The notes: generated by a model from the letters alone, not told the origin. A stretch of 10,103 nt of DNA from an uncultured Prevotellaceae bacterium (GCA_946415695.1 CAMKTM010000081.1:1-10103); one strand, 5' to 3'; positions 1 to 6,422 are shown, counted from the stretch's first letter. Translations and numbers: made by a program.

Positions 1-48
1 GTCGGATTCATAATCCGGAGGTCGTGGGATCGTGACCCACTCCCGCTA
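1..48 (+). tRNA. tRNA-Met (CAT), 3' part only
   Basis: The window opens inside a tRNA gene. The anticodon stem is 2-6 paired with 14-18, around the 7-nt loop TTCATAA (7-13), giving anticodon CAT at 9-11. A 5-nt variable loop (19-23), a T arm (stem 24-28 with 36-40) and the acceptor 3' strand TCCCGCT (41-47) with discriminator A48 follow. CCA is not encoded. The D arm and 5' acceptor strand lie outside the window. Elongator tRNA-Met is the most likely identity. A tRNA-Ile2 whose CAT anticodon is modified to read ATA cannot be excluded without the 5' half. The T loop reads ATCGTGA rather than the usual TTCRANN. Confidence 0.85.
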
Positions 49-54
49 CAAAAG

Positions 55-97
55 AAGCCCCGAAAGTCAAAGCAAACTGACTTTCGGGGCTTTTCTT
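55..97 (+). terminator. Intrinsic terminator after the tRNA gene
   Basis: A 15-bp perfect stem (55-69 with 78-92) encloses an 8-nt loop (70-77) and runs into a T-rich tract (91-97). The stem core GCCCCGAAAGTCA is GC-rich. It begins 7 nt after the tRNA discriminator base, so it most likely ends the tRNA transcript. Confidence 0.9.
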
Positions 98-129
98 GTA
101 TGAACTGTTCCCCAGCATTCTGGGATAGT

Positions 130-178
130 GGGGGCAGGGAGCAGGGGGCAAGGAGCAGGAGGCAGGGGGCAGGGAGCA
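130..178. repeat. Heptanucleotide tandem array, consensus GGGRGCA, 7 units
   Basis: Seven adjacent 7-nt units end in GCA: GGGGGCA, GGGAGCA, GGGGGCA, AGGAGCA, GGAGGCA, GGGGGCA, GGGAGCA. A degenerate eighth unit (AGGGCA) follows. The strand is extremely purine- and G-rich. The period is exact even where units differ, which suggests slippage-type or unit-wise growth. No coding role is seen. Confidence 0.9.
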
Positions 179-189
179 AGGGCATGTTT

Positions 190-261
190 ATTGCTTGTAC
201 ATGTAAAAGCAATTGCATGGTCATGTACTTGCAATTGCATGGTCACGACCATGCAACAAGC
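190..261. repeat. 22-bp-period palindromic array A (upstream of ligA)
   Basis: The array alternates two 8-bp palindromic cores. TACATGTA starts at 198, and its degenerate copy TCATGTAC lies at 221-228. GCAATTGC occurs at 209-216 and 231-238, exactly 22 bp apart. A third, diverged unit closes the array with a perfect 8-bp inverted repeat, GCATGGTC / GACCATGC (237-254, 2-nt centre). The same cores in the same 22-bp phase recur at 4510-4573. It could be a protein-binding array or a dispersed repeat family. Confidence 0.8.
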
Positions 262-444
262 ACACCATGCGAAGTCCGACAATGTAGCGTTAGGAAATAC
301 GACTTTCAACGAAGGTACTTCCGTTCGGCAAAACAACAAGAAAAACACATTTACATTTTGTGTTTCGCTCGCTAATTCGGTCTTTAACCCAAAAGGAAAA
401 TGAATTTTCTTTATCCTACTGGCATGTATGTCGCGATTTTTATG

Positions 445-452
445 TAAATTTG
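445..452 (+). promoter_or_regulatory. Candidate -7 box of the ligA promoter
   Basis: TAAATTTG matches the Bacteroidetes sigma-ABfr -7 consensus TAnnTTTG and ends 18 nt before the proposed ligA start codon at 471. No clear TTTG -33 element is seen 19-21 nt upstream, so the promoter is only half-supported. If it is used, transcription starts downstream of an alternative in-frame GTG at 360, which favours the ATG at 471. Confidence 0.5.
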
Positions 453-470
453 CAGAAAGAATTGTTAAGC

Positions 471-2513
471 ATGATGGACGAAACAAAACGCATTCTGCAG
501 CTTCGCGAAGAACTGCACAGACATAATTTCCGCTATTACGTAGAGAATGCTCCGGTCATTTCCGACCAGGAGTTCGACTTCCTGATGCACGAACTGCAGG
601 ACTTGGAGGCGAAGCATCCCGAAATGTTCGACCCGAACAGCCCTACGCAAAGGGTGGGCAGCGACTTGGGCGGCGAATTCGAAACGGTGGTGCACGAGCG
701 ACCCATGCTCTCGCTCGGCAACACGTACAACCGCGAAGAGGTGGCCGACTTCTGGCAAAGGGTGAGCGAAGGGCTGAAGGGGGCGCCGTTCCAAATCTGC
801 TGCGAACTGAAGTTCGACGGCCTCAGCATCAGCCTACATTACGAGGACGGAAGGCTGGTTCGCGCCGTGACGAGAGGCGACGGCGTGCAAGGCGACGACG
901 TGACAGCCAACGTACGCACCATCCGGAGCATTCCCCTCATGCTGCCAGCCGAAGGCGACTGGCCCGGCAGGTTCGAAATTCGCGGCGAGGTGCTGATGCC
1001 CTGGAGTTCCTTCGACCGCCTCAATGCGGAACGCGAGCAAGCAGGAGAACCGCTCTTTGCGAACCCACGCAATGCGGCAAGCGGTACGCTCAAGAGCAAA
1101 AGCAGCAGCACGGTGGCAAGACGAGGACTGGACGCTTATCTCTATTATCTCCTTGGCGAAGGCATTCCGGGCGACGGACACTTCCAGAACCTCGAAGCTG
1201 CTGCCAGATGGGGCTTCCAGATAAGCAAGAACATGCGGCTTGTTGATTCGCTGGAAGGCGTGTACGAGTATATCGACTATTGGGATGAGCATCGGAAGGA
1301 CCTGCCCGTCGCCACCGATGGCGTCGTGCTGAAGGTCAACTCCCTGGCTCAACAGAAGAGCCTCGGCATGACGGCAAAAAGCCCACGCTGGGCAATTGCC
1401 TACAAATTTCAGGCTGAACAGGCTGAAACAACGCTTCGGCAGGTCGTCTTTCAAGTGGGACGGACGGGAGCAGTGACGCCAGTTGCCAACATGGACCCTG
1501 TGCAGTTGGCAGGTACACAAGTACGACGTGCCACGCTCCACAATGCCGACGTCTTGGCCTCCCTCGACCTTCACATCGGCGACAGAGTGCTCGTGGAAAA
1601 AGGCGGCGAAATCATTCCGAAGATAGTAGGGAAAGCAGAAGGCAACAATTCAAAGTTCAAAGTTCAAAATTCAAAAATCGAGTTCGTAGAATGCTGCCCC
1701 GTATGTGGGTCGAAGCTCGTCAGATACGAAGGCGAGGCAGCACACTATTGTCCGAACGATACGGGCTGTCCGCCGCTCATCTTGGGCAGGATAGAGCACT
1801 TCATAAGCCGCAAGGCCATGAACATCAATTCGCTTGGCCCTGAAACGGTGGACGAATACTATCGCCAAGGGCTCATCCACGACGCAGCCGACCTATATGA
1901 GTTAGGAGAAAAACAGCCCCCCTCCGACTCCCCCAAAGGGGAGAGTAATAAAGCCTCCCTTTGGGGAGGTTTGGAAGGGGCCAAGATTCTTGCCGGCATC
2001 GAGCAGAGCAAGCAGGTTCCCTTCGAGCGCGTCCTCTTTGCCATTGGCATCCGCTTCGTAGGCGAGATTGCTGCAAAGACTTTGGCTCGCTATTACGGCA
2101 GCATGGACAAGGTGGCAGAAGCCTCGATGGAAAGCCTGATGCAAGTCAACGGCATCGGCGAAGTCATTGCCGGCAGCGTCGTTCAGTACTTCGCCAATCC
2201 TGCGAACCAAGCCTTCATAGAACGTCTGCGCGGATATGGCTTGCAGATGGAAATAGGCGAAGAGCAAAAGCAGGCACAGTCTGACAAGCTCGAGGGACAA
2301 TCAGTCGTCATCAGCGGCGTCTTTCAGCATCACAGCCGCGACGAGTACAAGGCCCTCATCGAGCAGCACGGTGGCAAGAACGTCGGCAGCATCAGCAACA
2401 AGACAAGCTTCGTACTTGCCGGCGAGAACATGGGCCCCGCAAAACTCGAGAAAGCCCAAAAGCTCGGCATCCGCATCATGAGCGAAGACGAGTTCCTGGA
2501 GATAATTAAATAA
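471..2513 (+). CDS. ligA: NAD-dependent DNA ligase LigA
   Basis: This enzyme seals nicks in duplex DNA using NAD+, acting in replication and repair in the cytoplasm, and is normally essential. The 680-aa product has all expected domains. The NAD-binding Ia region is at 1-70. The adenylation domain carries catalytic Lys114 in the KFDG motif, then RGDG and an EIRGEV motif. The OB fold is about 315-400. A Cys4 zinc finger uses C409, C412, C427 and C433. Helix-hairpin-helix repeats occupy about 440-590 and a BRCT domain 603-680. The frame is open to a GTG at 360, but homology begins with MDETKRIL, so ATG 471 (or 474) is preferred. Two segments are repeat-derived: about residues 392-402 and 482-504. 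The second partly replaces the usual first HhH hairpin. The gene stands alone on the + strand, convergent with the kinase/regulator pair. Confidence 0.97.
   Translation: MMDETKRILQLREELHRHNFRYYVENAPVISDQEFDFLMHELQDLEAKHPEMFDPNSPTQRVGSDLGGEFETVVHERPMLSLGNTYNREEVADFWQRVSEGLKGAPFQICCELKFDGLSISLHYEDGRLVRAVTRGDGVQGDDVTANVRTIRSIPLMLPAEGDWPGRFEIRGEVLMPWSSFDRLNAEREQAGEPLFANPRNAASGTLKSKSSSTVARRGLDAYLYYLLGEGIPGDGHFQNLEAAARWGFQISKNMRLVDSLEGVYEYIDYWDEHRKDLPVATDGVVLKVNSLAQQKSLGMTAKSPRWAIAYKFQAEQAETTLRQVVFQVGRTGAVTPVANMDPVQLAGTQVRRATLHNADVLASLDLHIGDRVLVEKGGEIIPKIVGKAEGNNSKFKVQNSKIEFVECCPVCGSKLVRYEGEAAHYCPNDTGCPPLILGRIEHFISRKAMNINSLGPETVDEYYRQGLIHDAADLYELGEKQPPSDSPKGESNKASLWGGLEGAKILAGIEQSKQVPFERVLFAIGIRFVGEIAAKTLARYYGSMDKVAEASMESLMQVNGIGEVIAGSVVQYFANPANQAFIERLRGYGLQMEIGEEQKQAQSDKLEGQSVVISGVFQHHSRDEYKALIEQHGGKNVGSISNKTSFVLAGENMGPAKLEKAQKLGIRIMSEDEFLEIIK
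1648..1675. repeat. Heptamer array (RTTCAAA x4) inside ligA
   Basis: Four adjacent units, ATTCAAA, GTTCAAA, GTTCAAA and ATTCAAA, lie between the OB fold and the zinc finger of LigA. Because 7 is not a multiple of 3, successive units are read in different frames and give the residues SKFKVQNSK. The encoded linker is close in length to what I recall for this stretch in other LigA proteins, so the repeat may have replaced sequence rather than only lengthened it. Confidence 0.85.
1917..1980. repeat. Inverted-repeat (REP-like) element inside ligA
   Basis: The left arm at about 1917-1944 (core TCCCCCAAAGGGGAG) and the right arm at about 1954-1980 (core CTCCCTTTGGGGAGG) are near-complementary over about 27 nt, with a 9-nt AT-rich spacer. 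Each arm also contains a smaller CCCC-AAA-GGGG palindrome. The element is read through in frame as a Pro/Ser/Gly-rich segment of LigA (about residues 482-504, including PPSDSPKGES and SLWGGLEG). Similar CCTCCCC/AAAGGGG elements are, from memory, common as intergenic repeats in Prevotella and relatives. Here one lies in a core gene. Confidence 0.85.
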
Positions 2514-2514
2514 T

Positions 2515-2616
2515 GAGGTTAGGGGTTAGAGGTTAGAGGTTAGAGGATAGTTTTTAATGCTGGTTTCGGAGCCAAAGGTATTCTCTAACCTCTAACCACT
2601 AACCTCTAACCACTAA
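2515..2616. repeat. Inverted pair of heptamer arrays, candidate bidirectional terminator
   Basis: Five units based on GAGGTTA (2515-2549) face five reverse-complement units alternating CCTCTAA and CCACTAA (2582-2616). Positions 2519-2550 can pair with 2585-2616 as a stem of about 32 bp with about four mismatched positions, leaving a 34-nt loop. The structure fills almost the whole gap between ligA (ends 2513) and the convergent response-regulator gene (ends 2618). A hairpin in either transcript could act as a terminator or mRNA 3' stabiliser. The only T run is in the loop (2551-2555), so it is not a classical intrinsic terminator. Confidence 0.85.
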
Positions 2617-2617
2617 T

Positions 2618-3349
2618 TTACTTCAGGAACCTTGTGTCCATAAACGTCTGGAAAGCCTCCCGATACAGGTCGCCGACAGGCAGGACTGTCTGGGCATCCA
2701 TTAAGACACTGTTCTTGTTGACTTCCCGTATCTTGTTAAGGTTGACGATGTAGGAACGGTGGATGCGCATGAAGTACTTTGGCAGGTTCTCCACCATCTT
2801 TGCCATGGAAAGCAAAGTGATGATAGGCTTGGACTGCGTGTCCAGCCATACCTTCACGTATTCGCTCATCCCCTCAATGTATTTGATGTCGGGAACGTTC
2901 ACCCTAATAATGCGCTGACCGGTCTTGAGGAAAAGAGATTCTCCCCATACTTCTTTCTCGAAGGCGAGAGGAATTGACGTTTCAATACGGCTGATTCCCA
3001 TTCTGTCTTTCAGTCTGAGTGCCGCCCGCTGAAACTCCTGAAGGCCAAAGGGCTTGAGCAAGTAATCCACAGCATTGACGCGAAAGCCCTCGACCGCATA
3101 CTCCGAATAAGCCGTGGTAAAGACCACAAGAGGCGGTGAGGCCAGCGACTTCACGAAGTCCATGCCATTGAGGTCAGGCATATTGATGTCGCAGAAGATG
3201 GCATCTACGTTTTCGTGCTCTAAGAACGTACGTGCCTCCAACGCACTGGAGCATTGTGCCGTAAGTTTTAAGAACGGCATCTTGCGAATGTAGCTTGCAA
3301 GCTGTTTGAGAGCCAATGGCTCATCATCAATAGCGAGACAACGAATCAT
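2618..3349 (-). CDS. LytTR-family response regulator
   Basis: A 243-aa DNA-binding response regulator. The N-terminal receiver domain (about 1-118) has the acidic pocket D8-D9-E10, phospho-acceptor D54 in CDINMPDLNG, T78/T79 and the conserved K99-P100. The C-terminal LytTR domain (about 135-243) has the typical run beginning FLKTGQRIIRV, then IKYIEGMSEYV, and FMRIHRSYIVNLNKI near 193-207. Family members bind direct repeats spaced about two helical turns apart. The start codon overlaps the stop of the upstream kinase gene as ATGA (3346-3349), which implies coupled translation and a cognate pair. Its target is not shown by the sequence. The upstream beta-helix operon or the kinase promoter are positional candidates. 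Confidence 0.95.
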   Translation of the reverse strand: MIRCLAIDDEPLALKQLASYIRKMPFLKLTAQCSSALEARTFLEHENVDAIFCDINMPDLNGMDFVKSLASPPLVVFTTAYSEYAVEGFRVNAVDYLLKPFGLQEFQRAALRLKDRMGISRIETSIPLAFEKEVWGESLFLKTGQRIIRVNVPDIKYIEGMSEYVKVWLDTQSKPIITLLSMAKMVENLPKYFMRIHRSYIVNLNKIREVNKNSVLMDAQTVLPVGDLYREAFQTFMDTRFLK

Positions 3350-4428
3350 GACAAAGGTATGTTAAGTTCAACGGAATATACATCCTGGGTGTTGCCAATG
3401 TTGAGCGAATAGTTGTGACCGTAAAGAAGAATCAGTCGCTTTCGGACATTGGTAAGCCCTACCCCACCCTTTTCTTCGTTCAACGTTTCCACTTTCGAAT
3501 TGCGACACGTGAATAACAGCCTGCCTCGGTCTATTGCCGCTTTCACCTCAATGAATGACTCCTGCCGATAGCTGACGCCATGCTTGAAGGCGTTCTCGAT
3601 GAACGTGATGAGTATCAATGGCGGTATTTTGTAATCCGGTGCCACTTGAGGCAAGTCAAGCGTAATCTTCACCTTCTCCGTATATCGCAGTTGCATCAGC
3701 GAGATGTAGTGACGGATGAAGTCGAGTTCCAGCGAGAGCGGCACATGCTGCTTGTTGCCATCATAGAGCACAAAGCGCATCATCTTCGACAGTTCCACAA
3801 TTGTGTCCTTCGCCTTCTCGGGCTCTATGTCAACGAGAGCATGGATGTTGTTGAGCGTATTCATGAAGAAGTGCGGATTTATCTGGTAGCGAAGATACTC
3901 CAATTGCTGTTCCAGATTCTGCTTCTCAAGTTCTAACATACGCTTCTGGTCGTTGCGAGTCTTAAAGTAGTACTTGACGCCCAGATTGCCGCCAAGCATC
4001 AGGATGAGCACCACAATAGCCATGATGTCACGCTCGCCAACGAAGGGAGGCGGCATCAGATGTTCGCCATGAGGCGGCTTTGGTCTCTCACGACATTCTG
4101 CAGAAGGCTTTTCACCTACATGCTTCACAATGGGCGGACGGCTGTTGCACTGGTAAAGCGAGAATGCTGCAATGATAACGGCCAACATGCAACCATAAAC
4201 CATTCGCTTGCGTCCATACAGCAGCAAAGGCGCTAAAAGGATGTTGTGGATAAGGAACAGCAACAGATAAACGGCAAACTTAGGCCATAAGACAAGAACC
4301 TTAGCCCACTCGAACGTAACATCTGGGTCGCTGATGGAGCGTAAGTAAAGGCTTAGCAGCGGAGCAGCAAGGAGCAAGCCCCACGCTACTAAGTAAGCGA
4401 TGTTCTCTTGTCGTGACTGATGCTTCAT
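3346..4428 (-). CDS. LytS-type membrane sensor histidine kinase
   Basis: A 360-aa inner-membrane kinase that should phosphorylate the regulator encoded next. Four hydrophobic segments (about 11-29, 45-71, 77-92 and 134-152) are followed by a coiled-coil-prone linker (157-180). The His_kinase domain has phospho-acceptor H186 in YQINPHFFMNTLNNIH. The ATPase part has an N box FIENAFKHG (277-285) and a Gly box GGVGLTNVRKRL (321-332). With the kinase in the cytoplasm, residues about 93-133 should be periplasmic. This loop is short and Pro/His-rich (PPHGEHLMPPPF) and has two Cys (94, 112). It may be the input site, but the ligand is unknown. The gene lies 246 nt downstream of the 573-aa lipoprotein gene on the same strand. 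No good promoter match is seen in that gap. Confidence 0.93.
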   Translation of the reverse strand: MKHQSRQENIAYLVAWGLLLAAPLLSLYLRSISDPDVTFEWAKVLVLWPKFAVYLLLFLIHNILLAPLLLYGRKRMVYGCMLAVIIAAFSLYQCNSRPPIVKHVGEKPSAECRERPKPPHGEHLMPPPFVGERDIMAIVVLILMLGGNLGVKYYFKTRNDQKRMLELEKQNLEQQLEYLRYQINPHFFMNTLNNIHALVDIEPEKAKDTIVELSKMMRFVLYDGNKQHVPLSLELDFIRHYISLMQLRYTEKVKITLDLPQVAPDYKIPPLILITFIENAFKHGVSYRQESFIEVKAAIDRGRLLFTCRNSKVETLNEEKGGVGLTNVRKRLILLYGHNYSLNIGNTQDVYSVELNIPLS

Positions 4429-4509
4429 CTCTTTCCTATTTAATGTATGTGCTACGAATTGTTATAACTTGACACTTTCTCTTGTTTCTCTCATCCCGCG
4501 GCTTGTTGT

Positions 4510-4573
4510 TTGCTTCTACATGTAAAAGCAATTGCTTGTACATGTAGAAGCAATTGCACGTACATGTACAAGC
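4510..4573. repeat. 22-bp-period palindromic array B (upstream of the kinase gene)
   Basis: TACATGTA occurs at 4517-4524, 4539-4546 and 4561-4568. GCAATTGC occurs at 4528-4535 and 4550-4557. Both are spaced exactly 22 bp. Positions 4510-4553 form a 44-nt near-perfect palindrome with one mismatched pair. A second pairing joins 4534-4546 to 4561-4573. The array lies 82 nt upstream of the kinase start and 102 nt past the lipoprotein stop. No T run follows in the direction of transcription, so it does not look like a simple terminator. It is a close relative of array A near 190-261. Confidence 0.85.
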
Positions 4574-4674
4574 AAACAGCGTGCCGTGCCATGTCAAGCG
4601 ATTTGGCGTTCTGTAATTGATCTCATCGAACTCTCTTTATAATTTAATAATGCGCAAGAAGAAGAATTATTGTG

Positions 4675-6396
4675 TCACCATCTGCCGCCAGGACCGCCGC
4701 CCATTCCGCCACTTGTGCCTGTATAGGAAGAGATGCTGACGACCGAACCGCCGCTAAGGGTTCCGCCTTCGATGCCGAGGCCTCCGAAGTACGTGGTGCC
4801 ACCGCTGACGCTGACGCCCGACATGAGTGTGGGCTGCGAACTGGCAGAAACGACGAGGCCGCTCGCGCTGCCTGATGGCGTTTGGAAGGAGAAGGTGTTC
4901 GTGCCATCAATCAGCCCATACCAGGTATTAGCACTCTGCGAAGAAGCCGTGTAGCAGGATTGCGTGAGGCTGCTGCCGTTCTCCAGTCCGCCGACGGCTA
5001 CAATGGTGCCGCTCGAAACATAAAGCTTGTAGCCTCCTTCTGTGTTTGCGTCAATGGCCACTTCTGGTGAGCCGGAGCAGATGGCATAGACTGTACCGCC
5101 TTTGATATAGCAGTTGCCATTGGCATCAATGCCGTCGTTGTTCTTTCCTTGGGCAAAAACGTAGCCGCCGCTGATGGTCATCGTGCTCTTCGAGTTGATG
5201 GCATCGTCGTAGGCATAGCTTGCCACTTCGCCGCCCGTGATGTTGAGTTCGCTTTTCGTCTCGACGCCTTCGCCGTTGGAGCCACTGGTACGTATCCATA
5301 TCCTGCCACTGCTGATGGATGTGTTGCCGTCGGCCTTGATGCCTTTGGGCGATGCTGTGTCGTTGTTGCTTCTGTACTGGCCGCCTGTTGTGACCACATA
5401 GACGCTGCCTCCGTTGAAGTACGCTTCTGTGTCTATGTTGATGCCCTTGCCACCCGAACCTGTGCTCTTCAGCCATAGCTCGCCGCCATTCATGGTTAGC
5501 GAATAGTCGGCCTTAATGCCAGCGGCACCTTTGGCTTCGTTGTCATCCGTATCGTATGAGCCGTTGCCTGTCGTCAATACTGTTGTCCTTCCTCCATTGA
5601 TGATGATGTCGCTCTCGCAGTTGATGCCCTTGGCAGCTTCTGCCGATACCTCGACGTTCAGTATGCCACCGTTGATGTAGATGCCGTCATTGGCTTTGAT
5701 GCCGTGATTGGCGGTCGATTTCACATATATGTTATTGCCCGAGCGGAACACGATGTAGTCGGCAGAGTGGATGCCGTTGTTGGTGTTTCCTGTGACGCTG
5801 AGCGAACCGCTGCCGTTGAAGAATAGTTTGCCTTTGCAGTAAAGGGCGCCCTTTTGATTGCCGCCTGAGCCGTCAGCAAGCGTATTAGATGTTCCGTCAG
5901 CAAGGATAACGAATGCACGATTGCTGCTGAGCAGGTTCAGAGCCGCAGAGTCAGGATTGACGATGTTCGCGCCGTTGAGTCTTACGGCATATTTCTTATT
6001 GCCCAGAACGGTGAAAGAGCCGTTGGCTGTGGTGCCGCTCAGCACGTAGCAAACCATCTTGGTTTCTCCGTGATCGGCTTTTATGTGGCCGTCCTCAACA
6101 GTCACTTCCACGCCGTTCTCCGTCTTTGCTATGGGATTAGACAGGTCAATGGTTACTTCCGTCGTAAACTCATTGTTCTCCAGCATGTCCTCTTCGCTGC
6201 GGAAGTATTCTGTTGCTACGTCCGTAGGCTCCGGCGTTGTCTTGTCTATTGCCACATCGAAGGTTGCCAGCTCGCCTGTTGTGGCAGAGTTGCCGCCTTG
6301 CCCGCTGTCGATGCTTTCAAGCGCATCTTCCGACGAGCATCCCGTCGTTGCCGCTGCAAACATGGCAAACAATGTATATAACAATATCTTTCTCAT
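4675..6396 (-). CDS. Cthe_2159-like beta-helix lipoprotein
   Basis: A 573-aa lipoprotein related to the Cthe_2159 carbohydrate-binding beta-helix family. A signal peptide ends in a lipobox-like TTGC (Cys20). The following SSEDALE puts acidic residues at +3/+4, resembling the Bacteroidetes lipoprotein export signal, so surface exposure is likely. A linker and strand region (about 30-110) precedes the cap (NTLADGSGGNQKGALYCKG, about 171-189). A right-handed beta-helix ladder (about 190-470) has recurring GIKAD-x-SxxINGG-type rungs. The C-terminal subdomain (about 455-550) matches the end of the 972-aa paralogue. The protein ends in a Gly-rich tail, GGMGGGPGGRW. Cthe_2159 itself binds plant polysaccharides such as polygalacturonate, so glycan binding is inferred. 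The gene follows the 972-aa gene by 26 nt and is probably in the same operon. Confidence 0.85.
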   Translation of the reverse strand: MRKILLYTLFAMFAAATTGCSSEDALESIDSGQGGNSATTGELATFDVAIDKTTPEPTDVATEYFRSEEDMLENNEFTTEVTIDLSNPIAKTENGVEVTVEDGHIKADHGETKMVCYVLSGTTANGSFTVLGNKKYAVRLNGANIVNPDSAALNLLSSNRAFVILADGTSNTLADGSGGNQKGALYCKGKLFFNGSGSLSVTGNTNNGIHSADYIVFRSGNNIYVKSTANHGIKANDGIYINGGILNVEVSAEAAKGINCESDIIINGGRTTVLTTGNGSYDTDDNEAKGAAGIKADYSLTMNGGELWLKSTGSGGKGINIDTEAYFNGGSVYVVTTGGQYRSNNDTASPKGIKADGNTSISSGRIWIRTSGSNGEGVETKSELNITGGEVASYAYDDAINSKSTMTISGGYVFAQGKNNDGIDANGNCYIKGGTVYAICSGSPEVAIDANTEGGYKLYVSSGTIVAVGGLENGSSLTQSCYTASSQSANTWYGLIDGTNTFSFQTPSGSASGLVVSASSQPTLMSGVSVSGGTTYFGGLGIEGGTLSGGSVVSISSYTGTSGGMGGGPGGRW

Positions 6397-6422
6397 GTTA
6401 GGAAGTGCTTTAACGATTTCTC

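Larger units (their letters stand above)
98..470. other. Intergenic region upstream of ligA, repeat-rich
   Basis: No convincing gene is present in these 373 nt. The left half carries the heptamer array at 130-178 and the 22-bp-period palindromic array at about 190-261, listed separately. From 262 to about 440 the sequence is unremarkable and AT-richer, with no hairpin or ORF I would defend. The last 26 nt carry the candidate ligA -7 box. Short open frames here are made of repeat sequence. Confidence 0.7.

Noticed and set aside
360..470. An N-terminal extension of LigA from GTG 360
   Set aside because: The extra 37 residues do not look like LigA, and the candidate -7 box at 445-452 would lie inside them.
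834..1574. A 246-codon open frame on the - strand
   Set aside because: It is antisense to the conserved adenylation domain of ligA, with no domain resemblance. High GC of the real gene explains the lack of stops.
2573..2580. A TACCTTTG box on the - strand in the spacer between the heptamer arrays
   Set aside because: It would drive antisense transcription into ligA, and no TTTG lies at the proper distance. It is kept only as a weak possibility.
2515..2616. Telomere-like or origin sequence because of GGTTAG-type units
   Set aside because: The unit is a heptamer, occurs as an inverted pair between convergent genes, and belongs with the other heptamer arrays. No DnaA boxes or replication gene are nearby.
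3352..3359. A TACCTTTG -7 box on the - strand just before the response regulator
   Set aside because: It is only 2 nt upstream of the start codon with no -33 element, and the gene overlaps the kinase gene, so it is probably chance.
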